The notes: a model not told the origin generated them from the sequence alone. A stretch of DNA of 64,000 bases from Nakamurella multipartita DSM 44233 (GCF_000024365.1 NC_013235.1:5208001-5272000); one strand, 5' to 3'. Shown: positions 45,503-54,002, numbered from the stretch's first letter. Translations and numbers: made by a program.

Positions 45503-45973
45503 ATGAACCATTCATGGTCCGAGTCGATGTCACTCGGAGAGATGATTCGCCGGCAACGAGAAATGGCCTCGCTGCCGATGCGACAACTGGCGGCAATGGC
45601 CGGGATCTCCAATCCCTACCTGTCGCAGATCGAACGGGGCCTGCGGGATCCGTCCGATCAGGTACTCAATGCCATCGCCGACTCGCTGCAGATGTCCGCC
45701 GATTCGTTGCGCCCGCCGGCTCCCGAGCCGGACCTGGACAACGACCCGCCCCCGGTGGTCAGCGCGATCCGGTCCGACCCCGACCTGACCGGCCAGCAGC
45801 GCAAGGCGCTCGAGGAGTCCTACCTGGCCTTCCGCCAGGTGACCCTCGAACGCCGCCGCCGCGGTCGGCGCAACGGAGTCGCCGCGCCGGTCGATAGCCA
45901 CGGCGATGCCGAGATCGACATCCCCACCCATGCCCTGCCCACCACCACCGCCGATCGAGGAGATGCCCGATGA
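45503..45973 (+). CDS. XRE-family transcriptional regulator of the PHA operon
   Basis: 156-aa DNA-binding protein. The helix-turn-helix (about residues 9-65) reads LGEMIRRQREMASLPMRQLA then AGISNPYLSQIERGLRDPS. A short acidic linker, a helical segment (TGQQRKALEESYLAFRQVTL) and a disordered tail follow. ATG 45503 is 7 nt after TAGGCT, so the transcript is leaderless. Its stop overlaps phaC as ATGA, so it is cotranslated with the polymerase gene and is the likely local regulator or granule-associated sensor (PhaR-like role by position, not by sequence family). Confidence 0.88.
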   Translation: MNHSWSESMSLGEMIRRQREMASLPMRQLAAMAGISNPYLSQIERGLRDPSDQVLNAIADSLQMSADSLRPPAPEPDLDNDPPPVVSAIRSDPDLTGQQRKALEESYLAFRQVTLERRRRGRRNGVAAPVDSHGDAEIDIPTHALPTTTADRGDAR

Positions 45974-47787
45974 CCACTGCGGAGACCAAGCCGCTGGACC
46001 TTTCCTGGGACGAGGTGGGACCCAAGCCGCGGCCGGAGCCGACCGTGGAGGCCTCCGCGTGGGATGAGCTGGACAAGCGGGTGCGGGCCAGCATCTCGGA
46101 GGTGCTCAACCGGGCCGAGAAGCAGTTCTCCACCACCCCGCTGGGTCGCATGGACGCGGTCGCCGCGATCCCCGCCTTCACCCGCACCGCGATGGCCCTG
46201 GCCAGCGAGCCCAACCTCGCGCTGCAGGTCGGCACCCGGTACGTCACCGGCATCCTGCGGGCCTGGGCCACCGCCGGTGCGCGGTCGGTCGGCGCCAAGG
46301 TCGACGGCCCGATCGAGGAGAAGAAGGACAAGCGGTTCGCCGACCCGACCTGGAAGGACAACGCCGCGTTCTGGCTGCTCCGGCAGGAGTACGAACTGTG
46401 GGAGCAGGCGCTGGAGGACCTGGTCGAAAGCGCCCCGATCAGTGACGAACTGCGGGTCAAGGTCTCGTTCCTGACCCAGGCCATCACCGACGCCATGTCT
46501 CCGACCAACTCGTTCCTGACCAACCCGGATGCCGTCCGCCGGGCCGTCGAGACCGGTGGCGTGTCGGTCTACAAGGGTGCGCAGAACTTCCTGCACGACC
46601 TGGCCGAGAACAACGGGATGCCCCAGCAGTACCAGAAGGGCGTCTACGAGGTCGGCCAGAACCTGGCCGTCACCCCCGGCAAGGTGGTCTTCCGCAACGA
46701 GCTGATGGAGCTGATCCAGTACAGCCCGACCACCGAGCAGGTGTACGAGATTCCCCTGCTGTTCAGCCCGCCGTGGATCAACAAGTACTACATCATGGAT
46801 CTCTCGCCGGGCCGCAGCCTGGTCCAGTGGGCGGTCGACCACGGCCACACCGTGTTCCTGATCAGCTACCGGAACCCGGACGAGTCGATGCGCTCGGTCG
46901 GCATGAACGACTACCTGCTCGACGGGCCGATCACCGCGCTGGACGTGATCCGGGACATCACCGGCCAGGAGAAGTGCAACCTGCTGGGTCTGTGTCTGGG
47001 CGGCACCCTGACCATGATCTCGCTGACCTACCTGGATGCCATCGGCAAGGATCGGATCAACAGCGCGACGTTCCTGAACACGCTGACCGACTTCTCCCAG
47101 CCGGGCGCCCTGGGCGTGTTCACCGACGAGGTGAGCGTGACCAAGCTCGAGGAGCAGATGAACCAGACCGGGTTCCTGCCGGCCGACAACATGGCCAAGA
47201 CGTTCAACCTGATGCGCGGGAACGACCTCATCTGGCACTACGTGGTCAACAACTGGATGAAGGGCGAGCAGCCGCCGGCCTTCGACCTGCTCACCTGGAA
47301 CGCGGACTCCACCCGGATGCCCGCCGTCATGCACGCGTTCTACCTGCGCTCCTGCTATCTGAAGAATCAGCTGGCCAAGGGTGTGATGGAGATCGCCGGT
47401 GAGACGCTGAACATGAAATCGGTCGATCAGGACCTTTACTTCCTGGCCGCCGAGCAGGACCACATCGCGCCCTGGCGCAGCTCGTACAAGGGCGCGCTGA
47501 TCCCGACCGGCAACGTCCGGTTCGTGCTGTCCAACTCCGGCCACATCGCCGGGATCGTCAACCCGCCCAACCCCAAGTCCAAGCATTGGGCCGCTGACCT
47601 GGACGAACTCCCGGAGAACCCGGACGAGTGGCTGGCCTCGGCCACCATGAAGCCGATCACCTGGTGGGAGGACTGGGCCACCTGGATCTCCGAGCGGGCC
47701 GGCAAGAAGATCGCGCCGCCGCCGATGGGTGGCGACACGCACCCTCCGTTGGAGGATGCGCCCGGGTCCTACGTGTTCGGCAAGTAG
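45970..47787 (+). CDS. phaC: Poly(3-hydroxyalkanoate) synthase (class I-like PhaC)
   Basis: 605-aa polymerase of (R)-3-hydroxyacyl-CoA into PHA granules. The lipase-like box GLCLGG carries the catalytic Cys C342, with D497 (AEQDHIAPW) and H525 (SNSGHIAGIVNPP) completing the triad. The N-terminal region (SFLTNPDAVRRAVETGG, NFLHDLAENNGMP) is PhaC-specific, as is IMDLSPGRSLVQWAVDHGH. Length fits class I; no PhaE or PhaR subunit is adjacent. It is coupled by ATGA to the XRE gene and followed by a PhaB-type reductase gene on the same strand. Confidence 0.95.
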   Translation: MTTAETKPLDLSWDEVGPKPRPEPTVEASAWDELDKRVRASISEVLNRAEKQFSTTPLGRMDAVAAIPAFTRTAMALASEPNLALQVGTRYVTGILRAWATAGARSVGAKVDGPIEEKKDKRFADPTWKDNAAFWLLRQEYELWEQALEDLVESAPISDELRVKVSFLTQAITDAMSPTNSFLTNPDAVRRAVETGGVSVYKGAQNFLHDLAENNGMPQQYQKGVYEVGQNLAVTPGKVVFRNELMELIQYSPTTEQVYEIPLLFSPPWINKYYIMDLSPGRSLVQWAVDHGHTVFLISYRNPDESMRSVGMNDYLLDGPITALDVIRDITGQEKCNLLGLCLGGTLTMISLTYLDAIGKDRINSATFLNTLTDFSQPGALGVFTDEVSVTKLEEQMNQTGFLPADNMAKTFNLMRGNDLIWHYVVNNWMKGEQPPAFDLLTWNADSTRMPAVMHAFYLRSCYLKNQLAKGVMEIAGETLNMKSVDQDLYFLAAEQDHIAPWRSSYKGALIPTGNVRFVLSNSGHIAGIVNPPNPKSKHWAADLDELPENPDEWLASATMKPITWWEDWATWISERAGKKIAPPPMGGDTHPPLEDAPGSYVFGK

Positions 47788-47877
47788 CCGTTCGCCAAGC
47801 CCTTCCGTGGGCCGGGGCGATATTCTCAGGCCCGCCGTCCTTTCGTTTCCCGACTCAGAAAGTCAGGTATCACGCAC

Positions 47878-48624
47878 GTGTCTGCGAAGTACAGCGTCTC
47901 CAAGGCGATCATCACCGGCGGGGCCCAGGGTCTGGGTGCCGTGATCGGTGAGCGTCTCGCGAGCGAGGGGATCTCCGTCAGCCTGCTCGACATGAACGAG
48001 ACCGGCGCCAAGGAGACCGCCGAGAAGCTCACGGCGTCGACCGGGACCCCGGTGTACGGCTTCAAGTGTGACGTCACCGACCGGGCCCAGCTGCGCGAGG
48101 CGTGGCAGGCCGCCGCCGACGCCATGGGTGGCCTGGACACCTACATCGGCAACGCCGGCATCACCCGCGACAAGATGTTCCACAAGCTGACCGACGACGA
48201 CTGGGACCTGGTCATCAAGGTCAACCTGACCGGCGTGTTCGAGGGCCTGCGGGCGTCGGCCCCGTGGCTGCGCACCGAGGGCGCCGGCCGCGTCGTGCTG
48301 ATCTCGTCCGTGGTCGCCAAGATGGGCAACCTGGGCCAGATGAACTACATCGCGGCCAAGGCCGGCGTCGTCGGTCTGGTCCGCTCCGGCGCGACCGAGC
48401 TCGCCCGGTTCGGCACCACCGTCAACGGCATCCGCCCCGGCTTCATCGAGACCGCGATGACCAAGGCCATGCCCGAGGCCGCGCAGGCCAAGATGGCCGA
48501 GAACCCGCTGGGCCGGGCCGGCCAGCCGGAGGACATCGCCGGCGCCGTCGCGTACCTGTGTTCCGATGACGCCGCGTTCGTCACCGGCCACATCGTCGAC
48601 GTCAACGGTGGCCTGGACATGTAG
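47878..48624 (+). CDS. SDR-family 3-oxoacyl-ACP/acetoacetyl-CoA reductase (FabG/PhaB-like) 1
   Basis: 248-aa NAD(P)H-dependent reductase. Rossmann motif TGGAQGLG, NAGI (YIGNAGITRDKMF), catalytic Ser in LISSVVAK and Tyr-x3-Lys in MNYIAAKAG. C-terminal VTGHIVDVNGGLDM is the FabG/PhaB ending. By position after phaC it should supply (R)-3-hydroxyacyl-CoA. GTG 47878 is the start; no strong ribosome binding site is visible. A clear intrinsic terminator follows. Confidence 0.9.
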   Translation: MSAKYSVSKAIITGGAQGLGAVIGERLASEGISVSLLDMNETGAKETAEKLTASTGTPVYGFKCDVTDRAQLREAWQAAADAMGGLDTYIGNAGITRDKMFHKLTDDDWDLVIKVNLTGVFEGLRASAPWLRTEGAGRVVLISSVVAKMGNLGQMNYIAAKAGVVGLVRSGATELARFGTTVNGIRPGFIETAMTKAMPEAAQAKMAENPLGRAGQPEDIAGAVAYLCSDDAAFVTGHIVDVNGGLDM

Positions 48625-48640
48625 TCCCCGCACCCCGACG

Positions 48641-48669
48641 AAGGCCCCGCACATCCGTGCGGGGCCTTT
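48641..48669 (+). terminator. Rho-independent terminator after the phaC-reductase operon
   Basis: AAGGCCCCGCAC (48641-48652), loop ATCC, GTGCGGGGCCTT (48657-48668), then TTTG: a perfect 12-bp stem with a short T tract. Confidence 0.9.
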
Positions 48670-48728
48670 GTCGTTCCCGGTCGGCCACGCCGGCCTCGCG
48701 CCTGCGCACACCACCCCGCGCCTGACCC

Positions 48729-48785
48729 GCGCCGTCCCCCCCCGCGACGCCCACCCCGCGCCGTCCCCCCCGCGACGCCCACCCC
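48729..48785. repeat. Tandem 29/28-bp repeat
   Basis: Two copies of a unit beginning GCGCCGTCCCC and ending GACGCCCACCCC (48729-48757 and 48758-48785); they differ only by one C in the poly-C run (8 versus 7). No coding role. Confidence 0.7.
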
Positions 48786-48788
48786 GCG

Positions 48789-48847
48789 CCGACTTGCCAC
48801 AAACGCACCGCAGAACCGCCTGCAGCGGTGCGTTTGTGGCAAGTCGG
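48789..48847. repeat. Cassette B, upstream hairpin element
   Basis: Perfect 23-bp inverted repeat (48789-48811 with 48825-48847; CCGACTTGCCACAAACGCAC and its complement at the ends) around 13 nt. A related hairpin, with the same CGACTTGCC ends and CGCACCGC core, lies after the gene at 49908-49964. Confidence 0.85.
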
Positions 48848-48914
48848 GGGTACCGGTGGCCTCGCCAATGTGGACAACTCCGAACGGCGTGACGTCAGGC
48901 ATCAGGATGAACCC

Positions 48915-49868
48915 ATGCCTGCCCGTCAGCCGATCCCCGACTGGCTTCGCGCCCAGCCCTTTGCCTCGTTCGACCATCCGCTCGGCCGCCGCCGCATGGC
49001 CGGGCCCGAGTTCGTGCCGGTCTTTCATGGTGTCCGCGCCGTCGCCGGTGGACCCGGGGACTGGCGGGGGCTGCCCGACGAGGAGGCGCTGCGGGTCCGC
49101 TGCCAGGCCCTGCTGCTGGTCGCCGGCCACGGCACGTTCTTCGGTGGCCTGACCGCGGCCCGGTTGTGGGGCCTGCCGCTGCCCCACCGATGGACCGCCG
49201 ATGAGCCGCTCCACACCCTGACCTGGTATCCGGATCAGGCCACCAACCGGGCCGGGGTCATCGGCCGGCAGATCAACGACTGGAACGCCCACCGGGTCGA
49301 GGTGCTCGGATTGCCGACGGTGGACCTGCCCACGTTGTTCTGCCATCTCGGGATGCTGTTGAGCCTGCCGGATCTGGTTGCCGTCGGGGATGCGATGGTC
49401 CGCGCCCCCGCGGCGGAGGGCTCGGCGGCGGCGCCTGCGCTCGTCGGCCTGCAGCAGCTGCACGAACGGGTCTCGCGGTACCGGGTGCGCGGCAAGCGCA
49501 ATGCGCTGGCCGCAGTGACACTCGTCCGGCTGGGCGCCGAGTCGCGGCCGGAGTCCCTGCTGCGACTCTTGATCGTCGACGCCGGACTCCCCGAGCCCGA
49601 GCTCAATGTCGTCGTGGGCGGGGAGCACGGCGAATTCCTGGCTCGGGTCGACATGCTCTTTCGGGCCTACCGGGTGGTCGTGGAATACGACGGCGATCAG
49701 CACCGCACCGACCAGCGGCAGTTCGACCGCGACCTGGGACGGCTGGACGACCTGGCCGCCCAGGGCTGGCGGGTGGTCCGGATCGGCGCGAGGTCGCTGT
49801 TCCGCGACCCCCAGGACGCGGTGAACCGGATTCGCCGGGCCCTCGTCGCCGGCGGCTGGACGCCCTGA
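48915..49868 (+). CDS. AbiEi-like protein with Vsr-like (DUF559-type) nuclease domain, cassette B
   Basis: 317-aa paralogue of the cassette A protein. The middle has the AbiEi-like GGLTAARLWGLPLPH. The C-terminal domain holds the nuclease pattern ESRPESLLRLLI (Glu), FLARVDMLF (Asp) and VVEYDGDQHR (Glu-x-Asp-Gly), then QGWRVVRIGARSLF, as in Vsr/DUF559 PD-(D/E)XK proteins. All putative catalytic residues are present. ATG 48915 starts MPARQPIPDW; the in-frame extension upstream would be read through the hairpin arm. No toxin partner, methylase or Vsr-associated gene is adjacent. It separates two parts of the PHA gene set. Confidence 0.8.
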   Translation: MPARQPIPDWLRAQPFASFDHPLGRRRMAGPEFVPVFHGVRAVAGGPGDWRGLPDEEALRVRCQALLLVAGHGTFFGGLTAARLWGLPLPHRWTADEPLHTLTWYPDQATNRAGVIGRQINDWNAHRVEVLGLPTVDLPTLFCHLGMLLSLPDLVAVGDAMVRAPAAEGSAAAPALVGLQQLHERVSRYRVRGKRNALAAVTLVRLGAESRPESLLRLLIVDAGLPEPELNVVVGGEHGEFLARVDMLFRAYRVVVEYDGDQHRTDQRQFDRDLGRLDDLAAQGWRVVRIGARSLFRDPQDAVNRIRRALVAGGWTP

Positions 49869-49907
49869 TCACCCCCGCCCGACCCGCAACCGGACCCGCC
49901 CAGCCCT

Positions 49908-49964
49908 CGACTTGCCTCATCCGCACCGCTGACGCGCGCGCAGCGGTGCGTCTGAGGCAAGTCG
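49908..49964. repeat. Cassette B, downstream hairpin element
   Basis: Inverted repeat of 24 bp, 22 matched (49908-49931 with 49941-49964), loop 9 nt. The ends CGACTTGCC and core CGCACCGC are shared with the upstream element 48789-48847. Confidence 0.85.
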
Positions 49965-50059
49965 GCGCCAGATGGGGCGGGCGGACGCGGGCGGGCACAG
50001 GTACGGGCGGGCGCGGCGGGGCGCCGGCCGGAGCCGGTCGGCGCCCCGCCGCGTGCCGG

Positions 50060-52021
50060 TTAGCTGAAGGCGGTGGCGGCCGAATCCGAGCCGGTCTCGC
50101 CCGGATCGGACCGGACCGCCTCGACGATGGCCACCTCTTCGGTGCCGGAGACCACGACGGACGGGTCGATGGTCATGATCGTGTAGCCACCGACCGACCC
50201 GGCGCCGAAGCCCGGCGCGAAGATCTTGGTCGGCTTGCTGATCACGCCGTCGGCGACCGCGTCGGCGATGGCGATCGGGATGCTGGCCGACGAGGTGTTG
50301 CCGGCCCGCTCGATGTCGAAGTAGATCAGGTCGGGCGACAGGCCCGCCTTCTCCGCGAGCTGGATGACCATCGTCTTGTTGGCCTGGTGCGGCACGACCA
50401 GCTCGACCATGTCCCAGGCGGATGCCTTCTCGCCCAACGGGTCGGCCGTGTTCTCCAGCTCGTTGATCATCTGGGCCAGGTACCGGCCGGCCAGCGCCTT
50501 GACCTCGGGCCCGAACACGGTGATGTTGTTGTCGAACGCCGCGTTCGGCCAGATGATCGAGTTGACCTGGCTGACCGGTCCACCGGCGTAGGAGTTCATC
50601 AGGTCGATGTCGGTGTCCTCGCCCTCCGCGGCCGGCGCGATGACGAACGCCGCGGCGCCGTCACCGAAGATCATCCGGGACGGCCGGACGGTGCCGATCT
50701 TGTCGGAGAACTTCTCGCCGCAGACGAGCAGCACCGGTCGCTGCACCTCCTGCAGCAACCGGATGGCCTCGGACAGGCCGTAGGGCAGCCCGGCGCAGGC
50801 GGCGGTGATGTCGGCCGACATGTGGGTCTGGTGCATGCCCAGCTGGCCGGAGAGCCAGGTGCCCATCGACGGCATCGCCCGCGGGTTGGTGCAGGAGCAG
50901 AAGATGACCGCGCCGATCTCCTCGGGCTGCCGGCCGGACCGCTGCAGGGCGGCCTTGGCCGCGTCCAGGGACAGCTCGTCCAGGCCCCGCTTGGAGTACA
51001 TGCGGGTCTCGATGCCGGTCTTGTAGCTGATCTCGTCGGCCGTCATCGGCGACCAGCAGTACGCCGTATTGCGGATGAGATCGTCATTGGAGCAGAGGAT
51101 CTCACCACGGACGACGGCCAGCGCCTCGATCTTGGGCAGCACCTTGAACTGCTTGCGGATGTCGATCGCCGGGTACGGCCGGATCGGCTCCTTGGTGACG
51201 ATCTCCGGCTGCACCGAGGCGACCCGGGGGCCGATGTTCGCCCGCGGTGCACCCTTGACCGCGTCCAGGAACCGCTCGACCTCGCTGTTCTTGGGCTTGA
51301 GGACGACCACGACATCGTCGGGCTGGAGTTCGCTCAGAGTGGCCAGCCGCACCGCGGAGCGGTCCCACAGGTACTGGTTGTGCAGCACCATCGACCAGCG
51401 CCGCAACGCTTCGAGCTCGGCGACCTCCTCCTGGGCGTCGACGATGTCGGCGAAGGAGAAGGCCGGGTAGTCCGGGTCGAAGTCGCCCAGCACCCAGGTC
51501 AGCTGGCTCGGATCGGCCAGCGCCTCGGACACGGTCGGCTGCACCGCGACCAGTGCGCTCGCATGGTGCAACCGGTTGCTGAAGATGTCGAACAGGGTGT
51601 CCCAGATCTTCTGCTCCGTCTCGGTGTCACCGGCCGACGGGAGGTCGGTCCAGGCCTGCGCGACGGCGCCGACCTTGGACTCCTTGTCCTGCCACGGCAC
51701 CACGACCGGCAGGAAGACGTTGCCGCGGTTGCGCGGCACGTCCCGCCAGCGGGTCGGCACCTTCTCGTACATGGTCATGGCGAACCGGTTGACCCAGAAC
51801 AGGTTCAGCGCCACGTCCCGCATGAGGTGGGTGCGGTCCTTGTAGTGGCTGTTCGCGATCCGCTCGCCGATCTCGGTGCCCGACGGCGCCTTGGTCTCGA
51901 AGTCCCGGCGAATGACCTGGTCGAGCTGCTTCTCGGTCTCGATCACCGAGAAATCGAGATCGGGAATGAAGTTGGACGGGAAGACCAACCGATCATGGCG
52001 ATTGATGACGAACGGCTGCAT
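50060..52021 (-). CDS. KAS III-type ketoacyl synthase with a long novel N-terminal domain
   Basis: 653 aa. Residues about 300-630 form a thiolase-fold FabH/KAS III domain with the full triad C409 (ITAACAGLPYG), H545 (VPHQANKTM) and N575 (RAGNTSSASIP); the spacings (136 and 30) match FabH (132 and 30). Residues 1-290 are not a recognised domain: they start MQPFVINRHDRLVFPSNFIP, are soluble and mixed alpha/beta, with Trp-rich helical parts (FWVNRFAMTMYEKVPTRWRD). KAS III enzymes condense acyl-CoA with a malonyl donor; an acetoacetyl-CoA-forming role for PHA is possible here. ATG 52021 is divergent from the second reductase gene. Confidence 0.85.
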   Translation of the reverse strand: MQPFVINRHDRLVFPSNFIPDLDFSVIETEKQLDQVIRRDFETKAPSGTEIGERIANSHYKDRTHLMRDVALNLFWVNRFAMTMYEKVPTRWRDVPRNRGNVFLPVVVPWQDKESKVGAVAQAWTDLPSAGDTETEQKIWDTLFDIFSNRLHHASALVAVQPTVSEALADPSQLTWVLGDFDPDYPAFSFADIVDAQEEVAELEALRRWSMVLHNQYLWDRSAVRLATLSELQPDDVVVVLKPKNSEVERFLDAVKGAPRANIGPRVASVQPEIVTKEPIRPYPAIDIRKQFKVLPKIEALAVVRGEILCSNDDLIRNTAYCWSPMTADEISYKTGIETRMYSKRGLDELSLDAAKAALQRSGRQPEEIGAVIFCSCTNPRAMPSMGTWLSGQLGMHQTHMSADITAACAGLPYGLSEAIRLLQEVQRPVLLVCGEKFSDKIGTVRPSRMIFGDGAAAFVIAPAAEGEDTDIDLMNSYAGGPVSQVNSIIWPNAAFDNNITVFGPEVKALAGRYLAQMINELENTADPLGEKASAWDMVELVVPHQANKTMVIQLAEKAGLSPDLIYFDIERAGNTSSASIPIAIADAVADGVISKPTKIFAPGFGAGSVGGYTIMTIDPSVVVSGTEEVAIVEAVRSDPGETGSDSAATAFS

Positions 52022-52250
52022 GCCGCGCTCCTTTGCCGCTGACTACTACCTGACGAACATGTCGGTGCAGTTCCCGGTCACCGGAAACCCGACGCCCATC
52101 CTCCCGCAACGCGTCCGGGAGCGCTCGTACACCGACGGCCCCCCGGACGTGACGGAGCACGTCACATTCGGTGACTGAGCGGAGCGGACGCCGCTGGGCC
52201 AGAATCGGCGCAACCGTTGCCCGGGTCGCACGCGCCAAGGATGGACATCG
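52022..52250. promoter_or_regulatory. Divergent operator region KAS III-like / reductase 2
   Basis: 229 bp between divergent genes. TTCCCGGTCACCGGAAA (52071-52087) is a near-perfect palindrome. GTGACG-GAGCA-CGTCAC (52149-52165) is a perfect palindrome, and GTCAC-ATTCG-GTGAC (52161-52175) continues it, giving three evenly spaced GTGAC half-sites. A shared repressor such as the nearby MarR protein or a fatty-acid regulator may bind; this is inference. Confidence 0.5.
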
Positions 52251-53072
52251 ATGACCGCCTCCGCACAGGCCGCCGGTACCGCCGGATTCGGATCCAAGCT
52301 GGCCGGTCGGGTCGCCCTGGTGACCGGCGGCACCCGCGGCATCGGCGCGGCGATCAGCCGCAGCCTGGCCAACCAGGGCGCCACTGTCGCCGCCGGCTAC
52401 GGCCGGGACGCCGAGCACGCCCAGGAGTTCCTGGCCCAGATCCGGGCCGAGGGGGTCAACGGTTCCATCCACCAGGGCAACATCGGCGTCGGTGACGACT
52501 GCCGGCGGGTGGTCCGGGAGGTCGTCGAGCAGCACGGCTCGCTGGACATCCTGATCAACAACGCCGGCATCACCATCGACAGGACGGTGTTGAACCTGAC
52601 CGACTCGGACTGGGAGAAGGTGCTGGCGGTCAACCTCTCCGGGGCCTTCTTCCTGTCCCAGGAAGCGCTCAAGGGCATGGTCGAGCGGGGTACCGGCCGG
52701 ATCATCAACGTCTCCTCGATCATCGGCGAGGTCGGCAACATCGGGCAGGCCAACTACGCCGCGTCCAAGTCCGGCCTGTTCGGCCTGACCAAGACGTTGG
52801 CCCGGGAGGCCGCCTTCATGCTGCACAAGTCCGGCAAGCTGGAGGGCAACCCGATCGGCATCACGGTCAACACGATCACCCCCGGCTACGTGGAGACCGA
52901 GATGATCGGCACGGTGCCGCAGAAGGTGATCGACGCGATCAAGGACAAGATCCCGATGCGCCGCTTCGCCCGGCCCGAGGAGATCGCCCGGGTGGTGCAC
53001 TTCCTGGCCGCCGACACCTCCGGTTACATCACCGGTCAGGTGTGGGGCGTCAACGGCGGCATGGACATGTGA
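52251..53072 (+). CDS. SDR-family acetoacetyl-CoA/3-oxoacyl reductase (PhaB/FabG-like) 2
   Basis: 273-aa NADPH-type reductase. TGGTRGIG cofactor motif, NNAGI (LINNAGITIDRTV), Ser in VSSIIGEVG and Tyr-x3-Lys in ANYAASKSG; ends ITGQVWGVNGGMDM. Compared with usual PhaB it has about 10 extra residues around FMLHKSGKLEGNPIG. It is divergent from the KAS III-like gene, with which it would make (R)-3-hydroxyacyl-CoA for PhaC. ATG 52251. Confidence 0.9.
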   Translation: MTASAQAAGTAGFGSKLAGRVALVTGGTRGIGAAISRSLANQGATVAAGYGRDAEHAQEFLAQIRAEGVNGSIHQGNIGVGDDCRRVVREVVEQHGSLDILINNAGITIDRTVLNLTDSDWEKVLAVNLSGAFFLSQEALKGMVERGTGRIINVSSIIGEVGNIGQANYAASKSGLFGLTKTLAREAAFMLHKSGKLEGNPIGITVNTITPGYVETEMIGTVPQKVIDAIKDKIPMRRFARPEEIARVVHFLAADTSGYITGQVWGVNGGMDM

Positions 53073-53080
53073 GACCCGCC

Positions 53081-53100
53081 GGTCAGCCGACGGGCTGACC
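53081..53100. terminator. Hairpin between convergent reductase 2 and MarR genes
   Basis: GGTCAGCC-GACG-GGCTGACC, perfect 8-bp stem, 9 nt after the reductase stop and overlapping the last MarR codons; it can serve both strands. Confidence 0.5.
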
Positions 53101-53574
53101 CTCGGCCTGATCCGCGGTCTCGTCGATGCTCTCGTCGTCGGCCACGCCGTCGACGGGCGCGGCCAGCCGGTCGAGCAGCCCGCTGGCCCGGGCCAGCAGC
53201 TGCCGATCCTCCTCGCCCAACGCGGCCAGCTGGCGGACCAACCACAGCTCGCGGGCCCGGATGTGCTCGCGCAGCCGCCGGTCGCCCTCGTCGGTGATGG
53301 TGACCAGCACCTGCCGTCCGTCCTTGGGGTTGTCGGTGCGCCGGATCAGGCCCAGCGCCTCCAGACCGGTCAGCACCCGGGTGATCGACGGTGGCCGGAC
53401 CTGCTCCTTGGCGGCCAGGTCGCCCGCGGTCAGCGGGCCCTCCCGCCAGATCACGCTCAAGGCGGACAACTGGGTCAGGGTCAGACCCTCGGTGGGTGCC
53501 TCCTGACGCAGCCGGCGCGTCAGCCGATGAACGGCGAGGCGCAGCTCGCTGGCGAGTGCATCGACGTCCGGCAC
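53083..53574 (-). CDS. MarR-family transcriptional regulator
   Basis: 163-aa winged-helix regulator: LTLTQLSALSVIWREGPLTA, DLAAKEQVRPPSITRVLTGL and the wing with LIRRTDNPKDGRQVLVTITD are typical MarR. The C-terminal 25 residues are acidic. Start GTG 53574 is 7 nt after TACGCT (minus strand 53587-53582), so it is probably leaderless; no ribosome binding site is present. Divergent from the DUF2530 gene 112 nt away, the Rv0880/Rv0879c arrangement of mycobacteria (from memory). Possible regulator of the reductase/KAS III pair. Confidence 0.88.
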   Translation of the reverse strand: MPDVDALASELRLAVHRLTRRLRQEAPTEGLTLTQLSALSVIWREGPLTAGDLAAKEQVRPPSITRVLTGLEALGLIRRTDNPKDGRQVLVTITDEGDRRLREHIRARELWLVRQLAALGEEDRQLLARASGLLDRLAAPVDGVADDESIDETADQAEGQPVG

Positions 53575-53685
53575 GTCGGCCAGCGTAACCCACCGTGGTC
53601 GCAGATGGGGCCAACTGGGACGTTCCGGACAAAATCTACGAGGTCGACGTCCTCGCGTACCGGCCGACGCTCGTAGGCTCGGCGG

Positions 53686-53985
53686 GTGACATCCGAACGA
53701 TCGGCGCCTGCCCCCGCCCCCTACCAACCGCCGGCGCTGCCGCCGGTGACGACGGGGGTCTGGCACGTCGCGGTGCCCGGCACGATCATCTGGCTGGTCG
53801 CCTTCGTGGTGCTGCTGTTCTTCATCCCGCAGCTGCAGAGCAACGACGCCATGATCTGGCTGTGGACCTGTCTGGCCGGCTTCCTCACCGGCCTGCTCGG
53901 CCTGTCGGTCTACGGCTGGCAGCGGCGGGCGGCCCGGCTGGGCAAGCGGTCGGCCAATCAGATGGCCCTGGACGAGAAGTTCTGA
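53686..53985 (+). CDS. DUF2530 small membrane protein
   Basis: 99 aa with two transmembrane helices (VPGTIIWLVAFVVLLFFIPQ and WTCLAGFLTGLLGLSVYGW), a Pro-rich N-terminus and a basic C-terminus; matches the actinobacterial DUF2530 pattern. GTG 53686 lies 6 nt after TAGGCT (53674-53679), a leaderless start. Function unknown. Confidence 0.8.
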   Translation: MTSERSAPAPAPYQPPALPPVTTGVWHVAVPGTIIWLVAFVVLLFFIPQLQSNDAMIWLWTCLAGFLTGLLGLSVYGWQRRAARLGKRSANQMALDEKF

Positions 53986-54002
53986 GCCGATCGGCCGACC
54001 CA

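Noticed and set aside
48729..48785. Attachment site or origin iterons
   Set aside because: Only two poly-C-rich copies, no integrase, DnaA boxes or AT-rich DNA nearby.
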